A stretch of 14,470 nucleotides of DNA from an uncultured Bacteroidales bacterium (GCA_946614205.1 CAMOGR010000141.1:1-14470), one strand, 5' to 3'. Positions 1 to 8,718 are shown, counted from the stretch's first letter. The notes: a model not told the origin generated them from the letters alone. Numbers and translations are program-made.

Positions 1-2572
1 AGAGTACTTCCTCCATGCCTTCGTCCCATTTGCCGCCTGCGCAGTCGCCGATGCCGTATACGCGTGCGGGCTCGACATGGACCTTGTTGTTCTTGAAGTC
101 GACGTGAATCATGTAGATGCCGTCGGCGTCAACTGTGCAGTTGCCTCCGGCCTCGGTGAAGCCGTCGTTCTCTCCAAGGCCCCAGAAGTCGCCGGACCAT
201 GCCCTCTGCGAGCAGAACTTGAAGCCCTTGCCTGCGCTGATGTAGCGGATGGCATAGAACTGTCCGGTGGCGTCGCCGCCCCATTCGTTGTTGATGACGG
301 GAATCATCTCTACGACACCGTCGGAGCTCCAGTCCCAGCCGCCGAATTCCTCACCTATCATGTAGAGCTGGTCGGGGAATTCCTTGTGCTCCTCAATCAG
401 GATGGTCTTGGCTGCGTAGTCGAAGGTCACGTCGAAGTTGCCGGAGGCGGGAACACGGATGTTCAAGCTGCCGGCCTCGAATGCGGTGCCGATGGCGGGG
501 GTATAGACGCCGTAAGGGTTGGCGGCGTCGATGGTGCTTTGTGCGTTGGCCTCAGGGCCACCGTAGCTCTCGTCCCACTTGTGGTCTGCGCGGATCTTGA
601 ATTCTTCGCCCTCGTTCATTGCGACGTTGGAAATCTTCCAGGTGTCGCCTGCGGGGTTGCTGAGGTCGAAGTCGGTATCCCAGTTGCTGCCGCCTATGGT
701 GCCGATGAGGGACCATGCAAGAGGCTTGTCGGATACGGGGACCTCGCCTTCTCCCTGCTGGAGATAGAAGATGCCGTAGGTAGGATAGAGGAATACGGTG
801 TAGACGCCTGCGGGAGCGGTCATGTCGCCGCCGCCCTTGATCATCTGCACGGGCTCGCCGATTGCGAAGGTGCCGCCGCCGAGGTCGTATGCGCCCCATT
901 CGTCATTGCCGCGGAACTTGAATGTACCGGCATTGAAAGGAAGGTTCATGGCGCCCCAGATTTCGGGGTCGTCCTGAATCTTCTTGAGGTCGACGTCGGT
1001 GTCCCATCCGGTCATGGCGGGACCGATGATACCCCAGGTCTCTGCGCCGGACATGTCGTCGGCGAGGACCTCGAACTTGCTCAGGTCGATGTCGGGAAGT
1101 TCGAAGGAAGCTTCGCTCACGGTGATGGTGAGGGCGTCGAGGTCGAGAACGACCTTGTACATGCCTGCGGGAATCTTGATGTTGTCACCGCCGGCAACTG
1201 CCTCGAAGGGCTCGCCGAGGGCGACCATCACGCCGCCGTAGTTCTCGTCCCAAGCGCCGTCCTTGCGCCACTTGAACTCGGTGTCGCTTTCTGCGGTGAT
1301 GACTGCCGTCCAGAGGTTGCCTTCGTTCGTCGCGAGGATGTCGTTGTCCCAGTCGCCGTTGAGGCCGATGATGTTCCAGCCTGTAATCTCCACGGGTGCG
1401 GGAGGTTCGCTTGCCTCGATCTTGGTACTGACCTTCACGCCGCTCGCGGCAGAGACCTTTGCGGTAAGGTCTGTAGGATTGACGAAGAGGTCGAACTCGC
1501 CGTCTGCGCCGACTTTGATGTTGTCACCGTCCTGAGCGACAGCGAAGTCGTTGTCAAGTCCGCCGAAATCGCCGCCGAGGTTGACCGCCCAGTCTTTGTC
1601 CTGACGGAACTTGAACTCGTCGGCCGCTGCGAGGGATACGCCGAATGCCGCATGAGTCGTGCCGTCGGAAACCATTGCTATGTCGCCGTTCCATTCGATT
1701 CCGTACTTGGAGAGGGCTCCGATGACGGACCAGTTGCTCTCCTGGGTGAATGCGGGATACGGGTCGAATGCGGCTGCAACGATGGCGGTCTGGTCGATGG
1801 TGTTCAGGAAGATGTCGTAGACGCCGTCTGCGGTGATCTTGATGTTGTCACCGTTCTGAGCGACGGAGAATTCAGCCCCGACTTCCGACATGGTGCCGCC
1901 GAAGTTCTCGTCCCAAGCCTGGTCCTTGCGGAACTTGACCTCGTCGCCCGCCTTGAGGGTGACGTGTGCCGCAACGTGGTTGCCGTTGCCGTCGGTCCAC
2001 ATGTTCAGGTCGCCGTCCCAGCTGATGCCGTATTCGGCCATTGCACCGATGAGGGACCATTCGCTGGCCTCGGTGTAGTCCTGATAAGGGCTGCCGACGA
2101 TTTCGGGCAGTTCGACGAGCCAGTTGCTGACCTTGATGAGGCCTTCGGAGTCGATGAAACCGTTGAGACCGTTGTCGCGGGACTGGTCCTGCATGGATGC
2201 GCGGACCGCGAGGGCGAGGGATGCGGTCGAGCCTTCAGCCTTGCCGAGGGTCATGAGGGCCCTGGTGAGGTTGACGGGAGTGACGGTGAGGGTACCTTCG
2301 CTGTTCTTGGTGGTGAGGGTCTTGCTTACTGCCTCGCCGTCAAGTTCGACGATGGCGAGGGAGTGGTTGACCGGCATCTTCTCGTTGAAGCTCTGGCCGA
2401 AGCTGCCGGGGGTGAATTTGGCGACCACTCCGTCATCGGCGTTAACGGTATAGGAGCCGAGGACGGGCGCCGTGGCCTTGCTGAGGTCGACTTCAGCGTA
2501 TTTCTCTTTTTCGCAGGCGACGCTTCCGAAGAGGAAGACGGCCGCGGATAATATAGCTAATACTCTTTTCAT
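1..2572 (-). CDS. SusE/SusF-like multidomain glycan-binding surface lipoprotein (3' end outside window)
   Basis: At least 857 residues are readable from the ATG at 2572 without a stop, so the C-terminus lies beyond the left edge. A short signal peptide (MKRVLAILSAAVFLFG) leads to Cys20 in a loose lipobox. Cys20 is followed by EKEK, which resembles the acidic surface-export signal of Bacteroidetes lipoproteins. Residues about 26-160 resemble the N-terminal Ig-like domain of SusE. After that come repeated units opening with W-x-[LIV]-I-G and carrying FKxR....W near mid-unit, with W172, W281, W399, W513 and W620 as landmarks. A different subtype follows at about 735 (LYMIGEEFGGW) and 838. Known SusE and SusF use such domains to hold starch at the cell surface next to SusCD. 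The gene starts 18 bp after susD stops, so it is probably in the same operon. A glycan-binding role is well supported; the substrate is inferred. Confidence 0.9.
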   Translation of the reverse strand, partial: MKRVLAILSAAVFLFGSVACEKEKYAEVDLSKATAPVLGSYTVNADDGVVAKFTPGSFGQSFNEKMPVNHSLAIVELDGEAVSKTLTTKNSEGTLTVTPVNLTRALMTLGKAEGSTASLALAVRASMQDQSRDNGLNGFIDSEGLIKVSNWLVELPEIVGSPYQDYTEASEWSLIGAMAEYGISWDGDLNMWTDGNGNHVAAHVTLKAGDEVKFRKDQAWDENFGGTMSEVGAEFSVAQNGDNIKITADGVYDIFLNTIDQTAIVAAAFDPYPAFTQESNWSVIGALSKYGIEWNGDIAMVSDGTTHAAFGVSLAAADEFKFRQDKDWAVNLGGDFGGLDNDFAVAQDGDNIKVGADGEFDLFVNPTDLTAKVSAASGVKVSTKIEASEPPAPVEITGWNIIGLNGDWDNDILATNEGNLWTAVITAESDTEFKWRKDGAWDENYGGVMVALGEPFEAVAGGDNIKIPAGMYKVVLDLDALTITVSEASFELPDIDLSKFEVLADDMSGAETWGIIGPAMTGWDTDVDLKKIQDDPEIWGAMNLPFNAGTFKFRGNDEWGAYDLGGGTFAIGEPVQMIKGGGDMTAPAGVYTVFLYPTYGIFYLQQGEGEVPVSDKPLAWSLIGTIGGSNWDTDFDLSNPAGDTWKISNVAMNEGEEFKIRADHKWDESYGGPEANAQSTIDAANPYGVYTPAIGTAFEAGSLNIRVPASGNFDVTFDYAAKTILIEEHKEFPDQLYMIGEEFGGWDWSSDGVVEMIPVINNEWGGDATGQFYAIRYISAGKGFKFCSQRAWSGDFWGLGENDGFTEAGGNCTVDADGIYMIHVDFKNNKVHVEPARVYGIGDCAGGKWDEGMEEVL
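61..2059 (-). repeat. Array of tandem SusE/F-type binding modules within the SusE-like gene
   Basis: Seven diverged protein-level units can be delimited by eye. Approximate residue spans are 172-267 (bases 2059-1772), 281-375 (1732-1448), 399-486 (1378-1115), 513-603 (1036-764), 620-727 (715-392), 735-834 (370-71), and a seventh starting at 838 (base 61) that is cut by the window edge. Units 1-5 share W-x-x-I-G at the start, F-K-x-R followed five residues later by W and then a Gly pair, and an ending like G-x-Y-x-V/I-x-L. Units 1-3 also share GDNIK. Units 6 and 7 open with a GGW/GGKW-type element, and unit 6 has FKFC in place of FKFR. Confidence 0.8.
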
Positions 2573-2590
2573 AATCGGGCACTATTCTTA

Positions 2591-4150
2591 TTATTCATAG
2601 TCGGGATTCTGGCTGAGTTTGCCGTTGGCGAGCAGGTCGCTGTCGGGCAGGGGGAACAGGTTCCTCCTGGACTCCACGGCCTTGCCTTCCTTGACGTTGC
2701 CCTTCCACTGCCAGAGGTATTTGTCGGTAGTGAAGAGGCCGAAGCGGATAAGGTCGTTGCGGCGCCAGCATTCCTGATAGAGTTCGCGGGCACGCTCGTC
2801 GATGATGATGCTTTCGCTCAGGCTGCTTGCGCTCTCAAGACCGGCGCGTGAACGCACCTGGTTGAAGGCTGCGAGGCCGTCGATGCTGGCACCCCTGAGC
2901 TGGCACTCTGCCGCCATGAGAAGGACGTCTGCATAACGCATCATGGGGAAGTCGGTATCCACGGAGCCCATCTCCTTGCCTGGAGTGCCGGCGGAGGTGA
3001 TGTTGCGGAACTTCATGAATGCGTAACCGTTGCTGAATTCGCCGATGTCGTCGATGTCAGCCTGCTGGGTGGCGGTGTAGAAGAGCGCACGGGCATCCTT
3101 TGCGGTGTCGAACTTGTTGTAGAACTCGGGAGTCATGCGGAGGCCGCCCCAGCCGCTGGAGATACCTACTGCGGCAGGATCCATCGCGCCGCCGGTGGAG
3201 GCGAAGATGATGTAATTGGTGGCGCCGTAGCTGGTGGTGTTCACGCCGTCCTGCTCGATGGCGAAGATGATTTCGTCAGTGCAGCGGTCGTTGTCGGCGA
3301 GGAAGAGCTCCTGATATGCGCTGAAGGTGCCTGCGGAGCTGGTATGGAGGCTGTAGCCGTCGTCCATGAGGTCCTTGAGCACGTCGGCGCACTTCTGCCA
3401 CTGGGCGGTGCCGGTGAAGATTTCCGCATTGAGGTACAGCTTGGCGAGGATGAACTTGGCCACGCCCTTGTCGGCCCTTGCATAACCGTTGGCCCTGGGG
3501 GCTGCGAGGTCGGAACCGTTGATGAGGTCGGTGAGTTCGGTCTCAAGCCAGTTGTACAGGTCTGCGCGGGAAATCTGGTCGGGGTTCTGGCCCACGATGG
3601 AAGTCTCGTCAGCGAAGGGGACGCTGCCGAAGTTGTCGATCGCATGGTAGTATGCCAGGGCGCGCAGCACGCGGGCCTCTGCGATGTACTCGTTCTTGTT
3701 TGCGAAGTCCACGCTGCTGGCCTTGGCCTCGCGGATGAACTCGTTGGCCAAGCCCACCTGCATGAAGATACGGGAGTAGAAAGCGTAGATGAAGCTGTCG
3801 CCGGTGGTCCAGTCCATCCAGTGGAAGCTCTTGATTGTCTGGTCGTTCCAGCCGCAGACGGACTCGTCGGTAGTGAGCTCGCTGTGGTGGTACAGTCCGC
3901 GGATGTACTGGGATGCACCGCCGTCGAGACCGGAGATTGAAGGGTCGCCGTCTTTTCCGTAATAGCCGGAGGTGGCGAAACCGGTGTAGACTCCGGCAAG
4001 AAGGGAGGTGAATGCCCCTTCGTCGACGAGCGCCTTGTTGGCGGTGTTGGCGTTAGGGTCGATAGGTGTGACGTTGAGGTCGCCTACGCAGGAAGTGAAG
4101 CTCACGCCTGCTGCGAGTACTGCGCCGAGAATATATTTAAGTGTTTTCAT
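2591..4150 (-). CDS. susD: SusD/RagB-family nutrient-binding outer-membrane lipoprotein
   Basis: This 519-residue protein has the usual SusD length. Its signal peptide ends in FTSC, placing the lipidated Cys at residue 21, followed by VGDLNVTPID, a typical SusD opening. The C-terminal part carries family hallmarks: RYADVLLMAAE at 405-415, a following F-NQVRSRAG segment, and ERARELYQECWRRNDLIRFG at 452-471. SusD proteins sit as a lid on a SusC barrel and hand oligosaccharides to it. The gene begins 12 bp after the susC stop, and the SusE-like gene begins 18 bp after its own stop, as in a glycan-uptake operon. The WMDWTTGDSF...FMQVGLANEF stretch reminds me of SusD homologues from maltodextrin loci, but that is a weak impression. 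Family assignment is firm; substrate is not. Confidence 0.95.
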   Translation of the reverse strand: MKTLKYILGAVLAAGVSFTSCVGDLNVTPIDPNANTANKALVDEGAFTSLLAGVYTGFATSGYYGKDGDPSISGLDGGASQYIRGLYHHSELTTDESVCGWNDQTIKSFHWMDWTTGDSFIYAFYSRIFMQVGLANEFIREAKASSVDFANKNEYIAEARVLRALAYYHAIDNFGSVPFADETSIVGQNPDQISRADLYNWLETELTDLINGSDLAAPRANGYARADKGVAKFILAKLYLNAEIFTGTAQWQKCADVLKDLMDDGYSLHTSSAGTFSAYQELFLADNDRCTDEIIFAIEQDGVNTTSYGATNYIIFASTGGAMDPAAVGISSGWGGLRMTPEFYNKFDTAKDARALFYTATQQADIDDIGEFSNGYAFMKFRNITSAGTPGKEMGSVDTDFPMMRYADVLLMAAECQLRGASIDGLAAFNQVRSRAGLESASSLSESIIIDERARELYQECWRRNDLIRFGLFTTDKYLWQWKGNVKEGKAVESRRNLFPLPDSDLLANGKLSQNPDYE

Positions 4151-4162
4151 ATCGCCTGAGAA

Positions 4163-7100
4163 TTAGAAGTTGAACTTGATACCGGCGACGAAAGTCCTCG
4201 GGCGGGGGTACATGGTACCGTCGATGCCGCCGTAGACTTCAGGATCGATTCCGTCATACTTGGTGATGGTGCAGATGTTCTGGACGGTGCCGAAGATGTT
4301 GAGGGTGGAGAAGCGGTCTTCGTTGATCTTGAACAGCTTCGGGAAGGTGTATCCGATGGTGAAGTTGTCAAGCTTGAGGAATGAAGCGTCGCGTACGTAG
4401 TAGTCGGAGAGGTACTGGGCCTGGCTGAACATGGAGTGGCCTGCGGAAACGAGGCGGTTGCCGATGAAGCTGTTGGTCCAGAGGTCGGCGAGCATTTCGG
4501 TGTCGGAGGCCACGTTGTTGTAGACCCAGTTGCCGAGGGATGCGTGGCCGCTCAGGGCCGCCGTCCAGTTCTTCCAGCTGAAGGAGGTGTTGAAACCGAA
4601 GGTCCAGTCTGCGAAGGGCTTGTGATAGAAGTACTTGTCGTCTGCGGTAATCTTGCCGTCGGGGATGGGGTTGCCAGCTTCGTCGAAGGCGCCTGCACGG
4701 TCGACATAGACTCCGTTGATGGGCTTTCCGTTGGAGTCGTAGACCTGCTGGTACACGTAGAATGCGTTCATGGGCATGCCTACCTGGAACATCTGTATGT
4801 TGTTGCCGGTACCGCCGGAAATTCCGCCGGTCTCGACGCCGGTGGCGTTCTCGTCGGAAGCGGTGAGCTTGGTAATCTGGTTGTAGTTGTACGCTGCGTT
4901 GGCTCCTACGGTCCAGCTCATGTCCTTGGTCTCGACCAGGATGGCGTTCACGTCGAGCTCGACACCCATGTTGGTCATGGAACCGATGTTGGTGTTGAGG
5001 TAGTTGGTGAGGTTGCTGAGGGCGGGAACGGGGATGTAGTTCAGGATGTCCTTGGTGTCACGCTTGTACAGGTCGATGCTTGCGGTGAGCCTGTCTTTCC
5101 AGAATCCGAAGTCGAAACCTGCATTGTAGGTAGTGGTGGTCTCCCAGCGGAGGTCTGCGCTGTATCCCAGAGGGGAAATAGGCGTAATGAGCTGGTTGCC
5201 GAAGTAGTAGTAGGAACCGAGCTGGTTGGTGAGGAACTGGGCGAAGGTGTCATAGTATCCGCCCACTGCCTGCTGGCCGGTCTGGCCCCAGCTGAGTCGT
5301 ACCTTTGCGGTGGAGAGCTTCTGTGCGCCTGCCATGAAGTCCTCGTTCATCACGTTCCATGCGAAGGCCACGGAAGGGAAGATACCCCATTTGTGGTTCT
5401 GGAAACGGGACGTTCCGTCAGCGCGGAGGGTGGCGGTGAGGAGGTACTTGTCGGCCAGACCGTAGTTGGCCCTTCCGAAGAAGGAGATGAGGTAAAGCTC
5501 GCCCTTGCCTTTGGAGTCGCCGAGGCTGGCCTCGTCGCTGATGCGGTAGGTCTTGCTGTTGCTCTCGCTGTAGAAGTGCTGCCATGAGTAACCTGCCATG
5601 AGGTCTACGTTGTGAATGTCTCCGAAGGTCTTGTTGAAGTCGGCGTAGAACTCGAGGGTGGTGTCGCGGCGGGTGTAGTCGTAGTCGGTGTGCTGGCCGC
5701 CGCCGGACTGAATCGTGTTGTGGTAGGATGCCTCGGAACCCATTGCAAGTTCGGAAACGCCGGAGGACTTGGCCCAGTCGATACCGAGGTTGAGGTTGAA
5801 GCGCAGGGCCTCGAAGCCGTGGACCTTATAGTCGAACTGGGAGTTGCCGATGAAACGGTAGGCGTTTGCGTAGTCGGTCTTGGCGTCAAGCAGGGCCACG
5901 GGATTCATGGTGGCCATGGTGTTGATGTTGTTGGACTTGTCGTACCAGGTTGTGTAGCCGTTGAGGTTGTAGCCGGCAATGTCGTTCTTGACGGGCTTGG
6001 TGGGGTCGTAGTGGTTGGCTGCGCCGATTGCGTCCTGGTTGGCGTATACGTTGTGGGCGTATGTGCCCTTTCCGTTGAGGCTTACCGTGAGGTGCTTGTC
6101 AAGGAAGGTGGGGGACAGGTTGAGCGACAGGGTGCCACGGTCCATCTTGGAGCCCTTGAGGGTACCGTTCTGGTCGGTGAAACCGCCGGATACGCGGTAA
6201 GGCAGGAAGTCGCCGATGCGTCCGCTGACGGAGATGTTGGCGTCGTGCGAGAGGGCGTTCTGGTAGATGAGGTCCTGCCAGCCGTTCTTGTACTTCTTGC
6301 CCACAGCGTCCTCGGGGATGGTGCCGCCGATGCCGAGGTTGGCCTCAGCTGCGGAATTGGCTCCGTAGAACTGGCGGATGAGGTTTGTGATGCCCTCGGC
6401 GTCGAGAAGCTGGTTGTACTTGGCGATGGTGTTGTAGGATGCCGTGTAGTCGACTGCGATGTGGGGCAGTGCCTGTGCATTCTTCGCGCCCTTCTTGGTG
6501 GTGATCACGATAACGCCGTTGGATGCACGGGAACCGTAGATTGCGGTTGCGGATGCGTCCTTGAGCACGGAGAAGCTCTCGATGTCCTCGGGGTTGATGG
6601 AGGACAGAGGGTCGGACATGCCGGAGATGCCGTCGTTGGATACGGGCAGGCCGTCGATGACCACCAGAGGGCTCTGGTCTGCGTTGAGGGACGCTGTACC
6701 GCGGATGCGGATGGTGGCGCCTGCACCGGGCATACCGGAGCCTGCGGTGACGACCACGCCTGCGGTCTTGCCTCGCAGGAGGTCTGCAGGAGTGGTAATC
6801 ACGCCCTTGTTGATTTCGTCGGCCTTGACAGTGGAGACGCTTCCGGTGAGGTCGCTCTTCTTCACGGTACCGTAGCCGATGACCACCACGTCATCGAGGA
6901 ATTCGGTGTCCTCTGCAAGGGTGATTGTGGCGGGAAGATTGCGGGCGGTGAAGGTCTGCGATGCATAGCCTATGCAGCTGACCTCAATCGTGGCGTCCGC
7001 ACTTGAGACGGTAAGGACGAAGTCGCCGTCGAGTCCCGTGGATGTGCCGGTGGTGGTGCCCGCCTCCATGACGGTGGCGCCGATTACCGGTCCCTGGGAA

Positions 7101-7201
7101 TCAACCACGACTCCCTTGACCTGGTATCCGCCTTGGGCGAATACATTTGTGCCTGCAAGTCCGAGAAGGACCGTAAGCACTGCGGTTAAAATCCTTTTCA
7201 T
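4163..7201 (-). CDS. susC: SusC/RagA-family TonB-linked outer-membrane transporter
   Basis: The product is 1012 residues, the usual SusC size. A signal peptide ends near NVFAQ at 18-22. Residues about 26-97 form a carboxypeptidase-regulatory-like domain (YQVKGVVVDSQGPVIGATV, then CIGYASQTF). The SusC-type TonB box region DDVVVIGYGTVKK spans 103-115. A plug domain follows, ending around GSRASNGVIVITTKKG at 223-238. The rest is a beta-barrel rich in aromatic residues, and the protein ends RTFVAGIKFNF, a typical barrel C-terminus with a final Phe. Such proteins import oligosaccharides across the outer membrane using TonB energy, with SusD as the capturing lid. The gene starts 18 bp after the MFS gene stops and 12 bp before susD. 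No truncation or frameshift is visible. Confidence 0.96.
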   Translation of the reverse strand: MKRILTAVLTVLLGLAGTNVFAQGGYQVKGVVVDSQGPVIGATVMEAGTTTGTSTGLDGDFVLTVSSADATIEVSCIGYASQTFTARNLPATITLAEDTEFLDDVVVIGYGTVKKSDLTGSVSTVKADEINKGVITTPADLLRGKTAGVVVTAGSGMPGAGATIRIRGTASLNADQSPLVVIDGLPVSNDGISGMSDPLSSINPEDIESFSVLKDASATAIYGSRASNGVIVITTKKGAKNAQALPHIAVDYTASYNTIAKYNQLLDAEGITNLIRQFYGANSAAEANLGIGGTIPEDAVGKKYKNGWQDLIYQNALSHDANISVSGRIGDFLPYRVSGGFTDQNGTLKGSKMDRGTLSLNLSPTFLDKHLTVSLNGKGTYAHNVYANQDAIGAANHYDPTKPVKNDIAGYNLNGYTTWYDKSNNINTMATMNPVALLDAKTDYANAYRFIGNSQFDYKVHGFEALRFNLNLGIDWAKSSGVSELAMGSEASYHNTIQSGGGQHTDYDYTRRDTTLEFYADFNKTFGDIHNVDLMAGYSWQHFYSESNSKTYRISDEASLGDSKGKGELYLISFFGRANYGLADKYLLTATLRADGTSRFQNHKWGIFPSVAFAWNVMNEDFMAGAQKLSTAKVRLSWGQTGQQAVGGYYDTFAQFLTNQLGSYYYFGNQLITPISPLGYSADLRWETTTTYNAGFDFGFWKDRLTASIDLYKRDTKDILNYIPVPALSNLTNYLNTNIGSMTNMGVELDVNAILVETKDMSWTVGANAAYNYNQITKLTASDENATGVETGGISGGTGNNIQMFQVGMPMNAFYVYQQVYDSNGKPINGVYVDRAGAFDEAGNPIPDGKITADDKYFYHKPFADWTFGFNTSFSWKNWTAALSGHASLGNWVYNNVASDTEMLADLWTNSFIGNRLVSAGHSMFSQAQYLSDYYVRDASFLKLDNFTIGYTFPKLFKINEDRFSTLNIFGTVQNICTITKYDGIDPEVYGGIDGTMYPRPRTFVAGIKFNF

Positions 7202-7219
7202 TGAGAGTGTAGTTAGTAT

Positions 7220-8557
7220 TTAATTGGTTGAGTTGTGTGTCTTTACGAGGCTTACGCTGCATGCGCCGAGCACCAGGAACACTCCTGCCAGCAGGAGCAT
7301 GGCACCCTGGCTGCCGCCTACGAGGCTTATTACGAGGCCTCCGGTGGCTGCTGCGACTATCTGCGGCAGGCAGATGGTGCAGTTGAACAGGCCAAGGTAG
7401 CTGCCCATGTACGGGTTGCCCTCGAGGGCGTTGGTCAGGAAGGTGAAGGGAAGCGCAAGCATGGCGGCCCATGCGAATCCGATGAGGAAGTAGCTGCCGA
7501 AGAGCAGGTACTGGTTGTGGATGAACATCACGCTTGCGAACCCGGCGGCACCCGCCAGAAGGCTTACGACGTATGCGAGTTTGAGGTTCTTGAAACGGGG
7601 GATGACGAGGGCCCAGAGTATGGAACCGACCGCCTGCACTGCGAACAGCACGCCCACCCAGTTGCCTGCGGCCTGGTATTCGGCCGAAGCTACGTCGGTG
7701 GTGCCCCAGCAGTTGTGTGCGATGGCGCCGTTGGTGTAGGTCCACATATAGAGGAAGGCCGCCCAGCAGAAGAACTGCACCAGACCCACCGTCCAGAAGG
7801 TCTTGGGAGCCTTGATGAGGAGCTTCAGCAGGCCTTCGCCTTTCTTCTCCTCAGCCTTTGCAGGGTCGATTCCGTGGAACTCGGCGTACTCCTTCGGAGG
7901 CATTTCCTTGACCTTCATGAAGGTATAGAGCACGCAGAGGATGAGGATGGCAGCGCCCACGTAGAAGCTATAAATTACGCTGTCGGGAACTACGCCCTCG
8001 GGTGCGGTGTTTGCGATTCCTATCCAGGTGAAGAAGATGGGAAAGAGGTAGCCCACCAGGCTTCCGGCATTGCACAGGAAGCTCTGGATGCTGTATGCCG
8101 TGGCTTTCTGCTTCTCGTTCACCATGTCGCCGACCATCATCTTGAACGGCTGCATGGCCACGTTGATGGAGGTGTCGAGAAAGATGAGGGAGAAGAGGCC
8201 GAACCACATGGCGGCGTTGAGCCCGAGGAATACCCTTGCTCCGAAATGCAGCGAGCCTGCATTGGGCAGGAATATCATCACGAGCACCGCTATGATGGCA
8301 CCTATCAGAAGGTACGGCTTGCGCCGGCCCATCCGCGTCCATGTGCGGTCGGACCATTTGCCGATGAGCGGCTGGACTATCATGCCCATGAGGGGCGGGA
8401 GTATCCAGAAGAACGAGAGTTGGTGCGGGTCTGCACCAAGCGTTGCAAAAATGCGGCTGATGTTGGCGCTCTGCAGCGCGTAGGCTATCTGTACCCCGAA
8501 AAATCCGAAGCTCAGGTTGAACATCTGCCAGAACGAAAGGTCTTTTCTATTGGTCAT
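7220..8557 (-). CDS. MFS sugar transporter, SLC45/sucrose-maltose permease-like
   Basis: This is a 445-residue multi-pass membrane protein of normal MFS length. After the first two hydrophobic segments it has GKWSDRTWTRMGRRKPYLLI at 66-85, which fits the conserved D-R....R-x-G-R-R loop of SLC45, plant sucrose-transporter and related maltose permeases. It would carry a small saccharide across the inner membrane, completing the route from SusCDE at the outer membrane. It is the first gene of the operon, 18 bp ahead of susC. An A-rich GCAAAAA lies before the ATG in place of a Shine-Dalgarno, as is usual in Bacteroidetes. The sugar (maltose, maltodextrin, sucrose or another glycoside) cannot be decided from sequence alone. 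A GPH-family cation symporter is the main alternative. Confidence 0.85.
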   Translation of the reverse strand: MTNRKDLSFWQMFNLSFGFFGVQIAYALQSANISRIFATLGADPHQLSFFWILPPLMGMIVQPLIGKWSDRTWTRMGRRKPYLLIGAIIAVLVMIFLPNAGSLHFGARVFLGLNAAMWFGLFSLIFLDTSINVAMQPFKMMVGDMVNEKQKATAYSIQSFLCNAGSLVGYLFPIFFTWIGIANTAPEGVVPDSVIYSFYVGAAILILCVLYTFMKVKEMPPKEYAEFHGIDPAKAEEKKGEGLLKLLIKAPKTFWTVGLVQFFCWAAFLYMWTYTNGAIAHNCWGTTDVASAEYQAAGNWVGVLFAVQAVGSILWALVIPRFKNLKLAYVVSLLAGAAGFASVMFIHNQYLLFGSYFLIGFAWAAMLALPFTFLTNALEGNPYMGSYLGLFNCTICLPQIVAAATGGLVISLVGGSQGAMLLLAGVFLVLGACSVSLVKTHNSTN

Positions 8558-8564
8558 TTTTTGC

Positions 8565-8585
8565 GGTTACTTGGTCAAAGTAACC
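8565..8585 (-). promoter_or_regulatory. Perfect palindrome, candidate operator of the sugar-uptake operon
   Basis: Arms GGTTACTT (8565-8572) and AAGTAACC (8578-8585) are exact reverse complements around a 5-bp spacer. The site starts 1 bp downstream of the -7 box and ends 7 bp before the MFS start codon, so it covers the expected transcription start and most of the leader. That is a classic repressor position. An odd-length palindrome of about 20 bp suits a LacI- or GntR-type dimer, but no regulator is in the window. It could instead act as a 5' mRNA hairpin. Confidence 0.6.
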
Positions 8586-8586
8586 A

Positions 8587-8594
8587 CAAATTTA
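8587..8594 (-). promoter_or_regulatory. Bacteroidetes -7 box (TAAATTTG) for the MFS-susCD operon
   Basis: On the - strand the sequence reads TAAATTTG, an exact match to the Bacteroidetes -7 consensus TAnnTTTG, in a very AT-rich stretch (8587-8638). No clear TTTG -33 element lies at the usual 19-21 bp spacing. A CAAA on the + strand at 8626-8629 is too far away. The predicted transcription start would be near 8582, giving a leader of about 25 nt. Confidence 0.55.
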
Positions 8595-8718
8595 ATAATA
8601 TTTTCGTTTAATAAATAATAAGGTACAAAAAAAATAACGGTCCGCCTTTCCCGGATCATTCGAAACATCTTGAAATACCAAGTAATTAACCGTCCCTTGG
8701 GGGTGCAGGGGGATGGTA

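Noticed and set aside
77..2551. An 824-codon open frame on the + strand opposite the SusE-like gene
   Set aside because: It runs in exact codon register with the - strand gene, so its stops would need TTA, CTA or TCA codons in that gene, which are rare here. The product has no recognisable domain, while the - strand reading gives a clear signal peptide and repeats.
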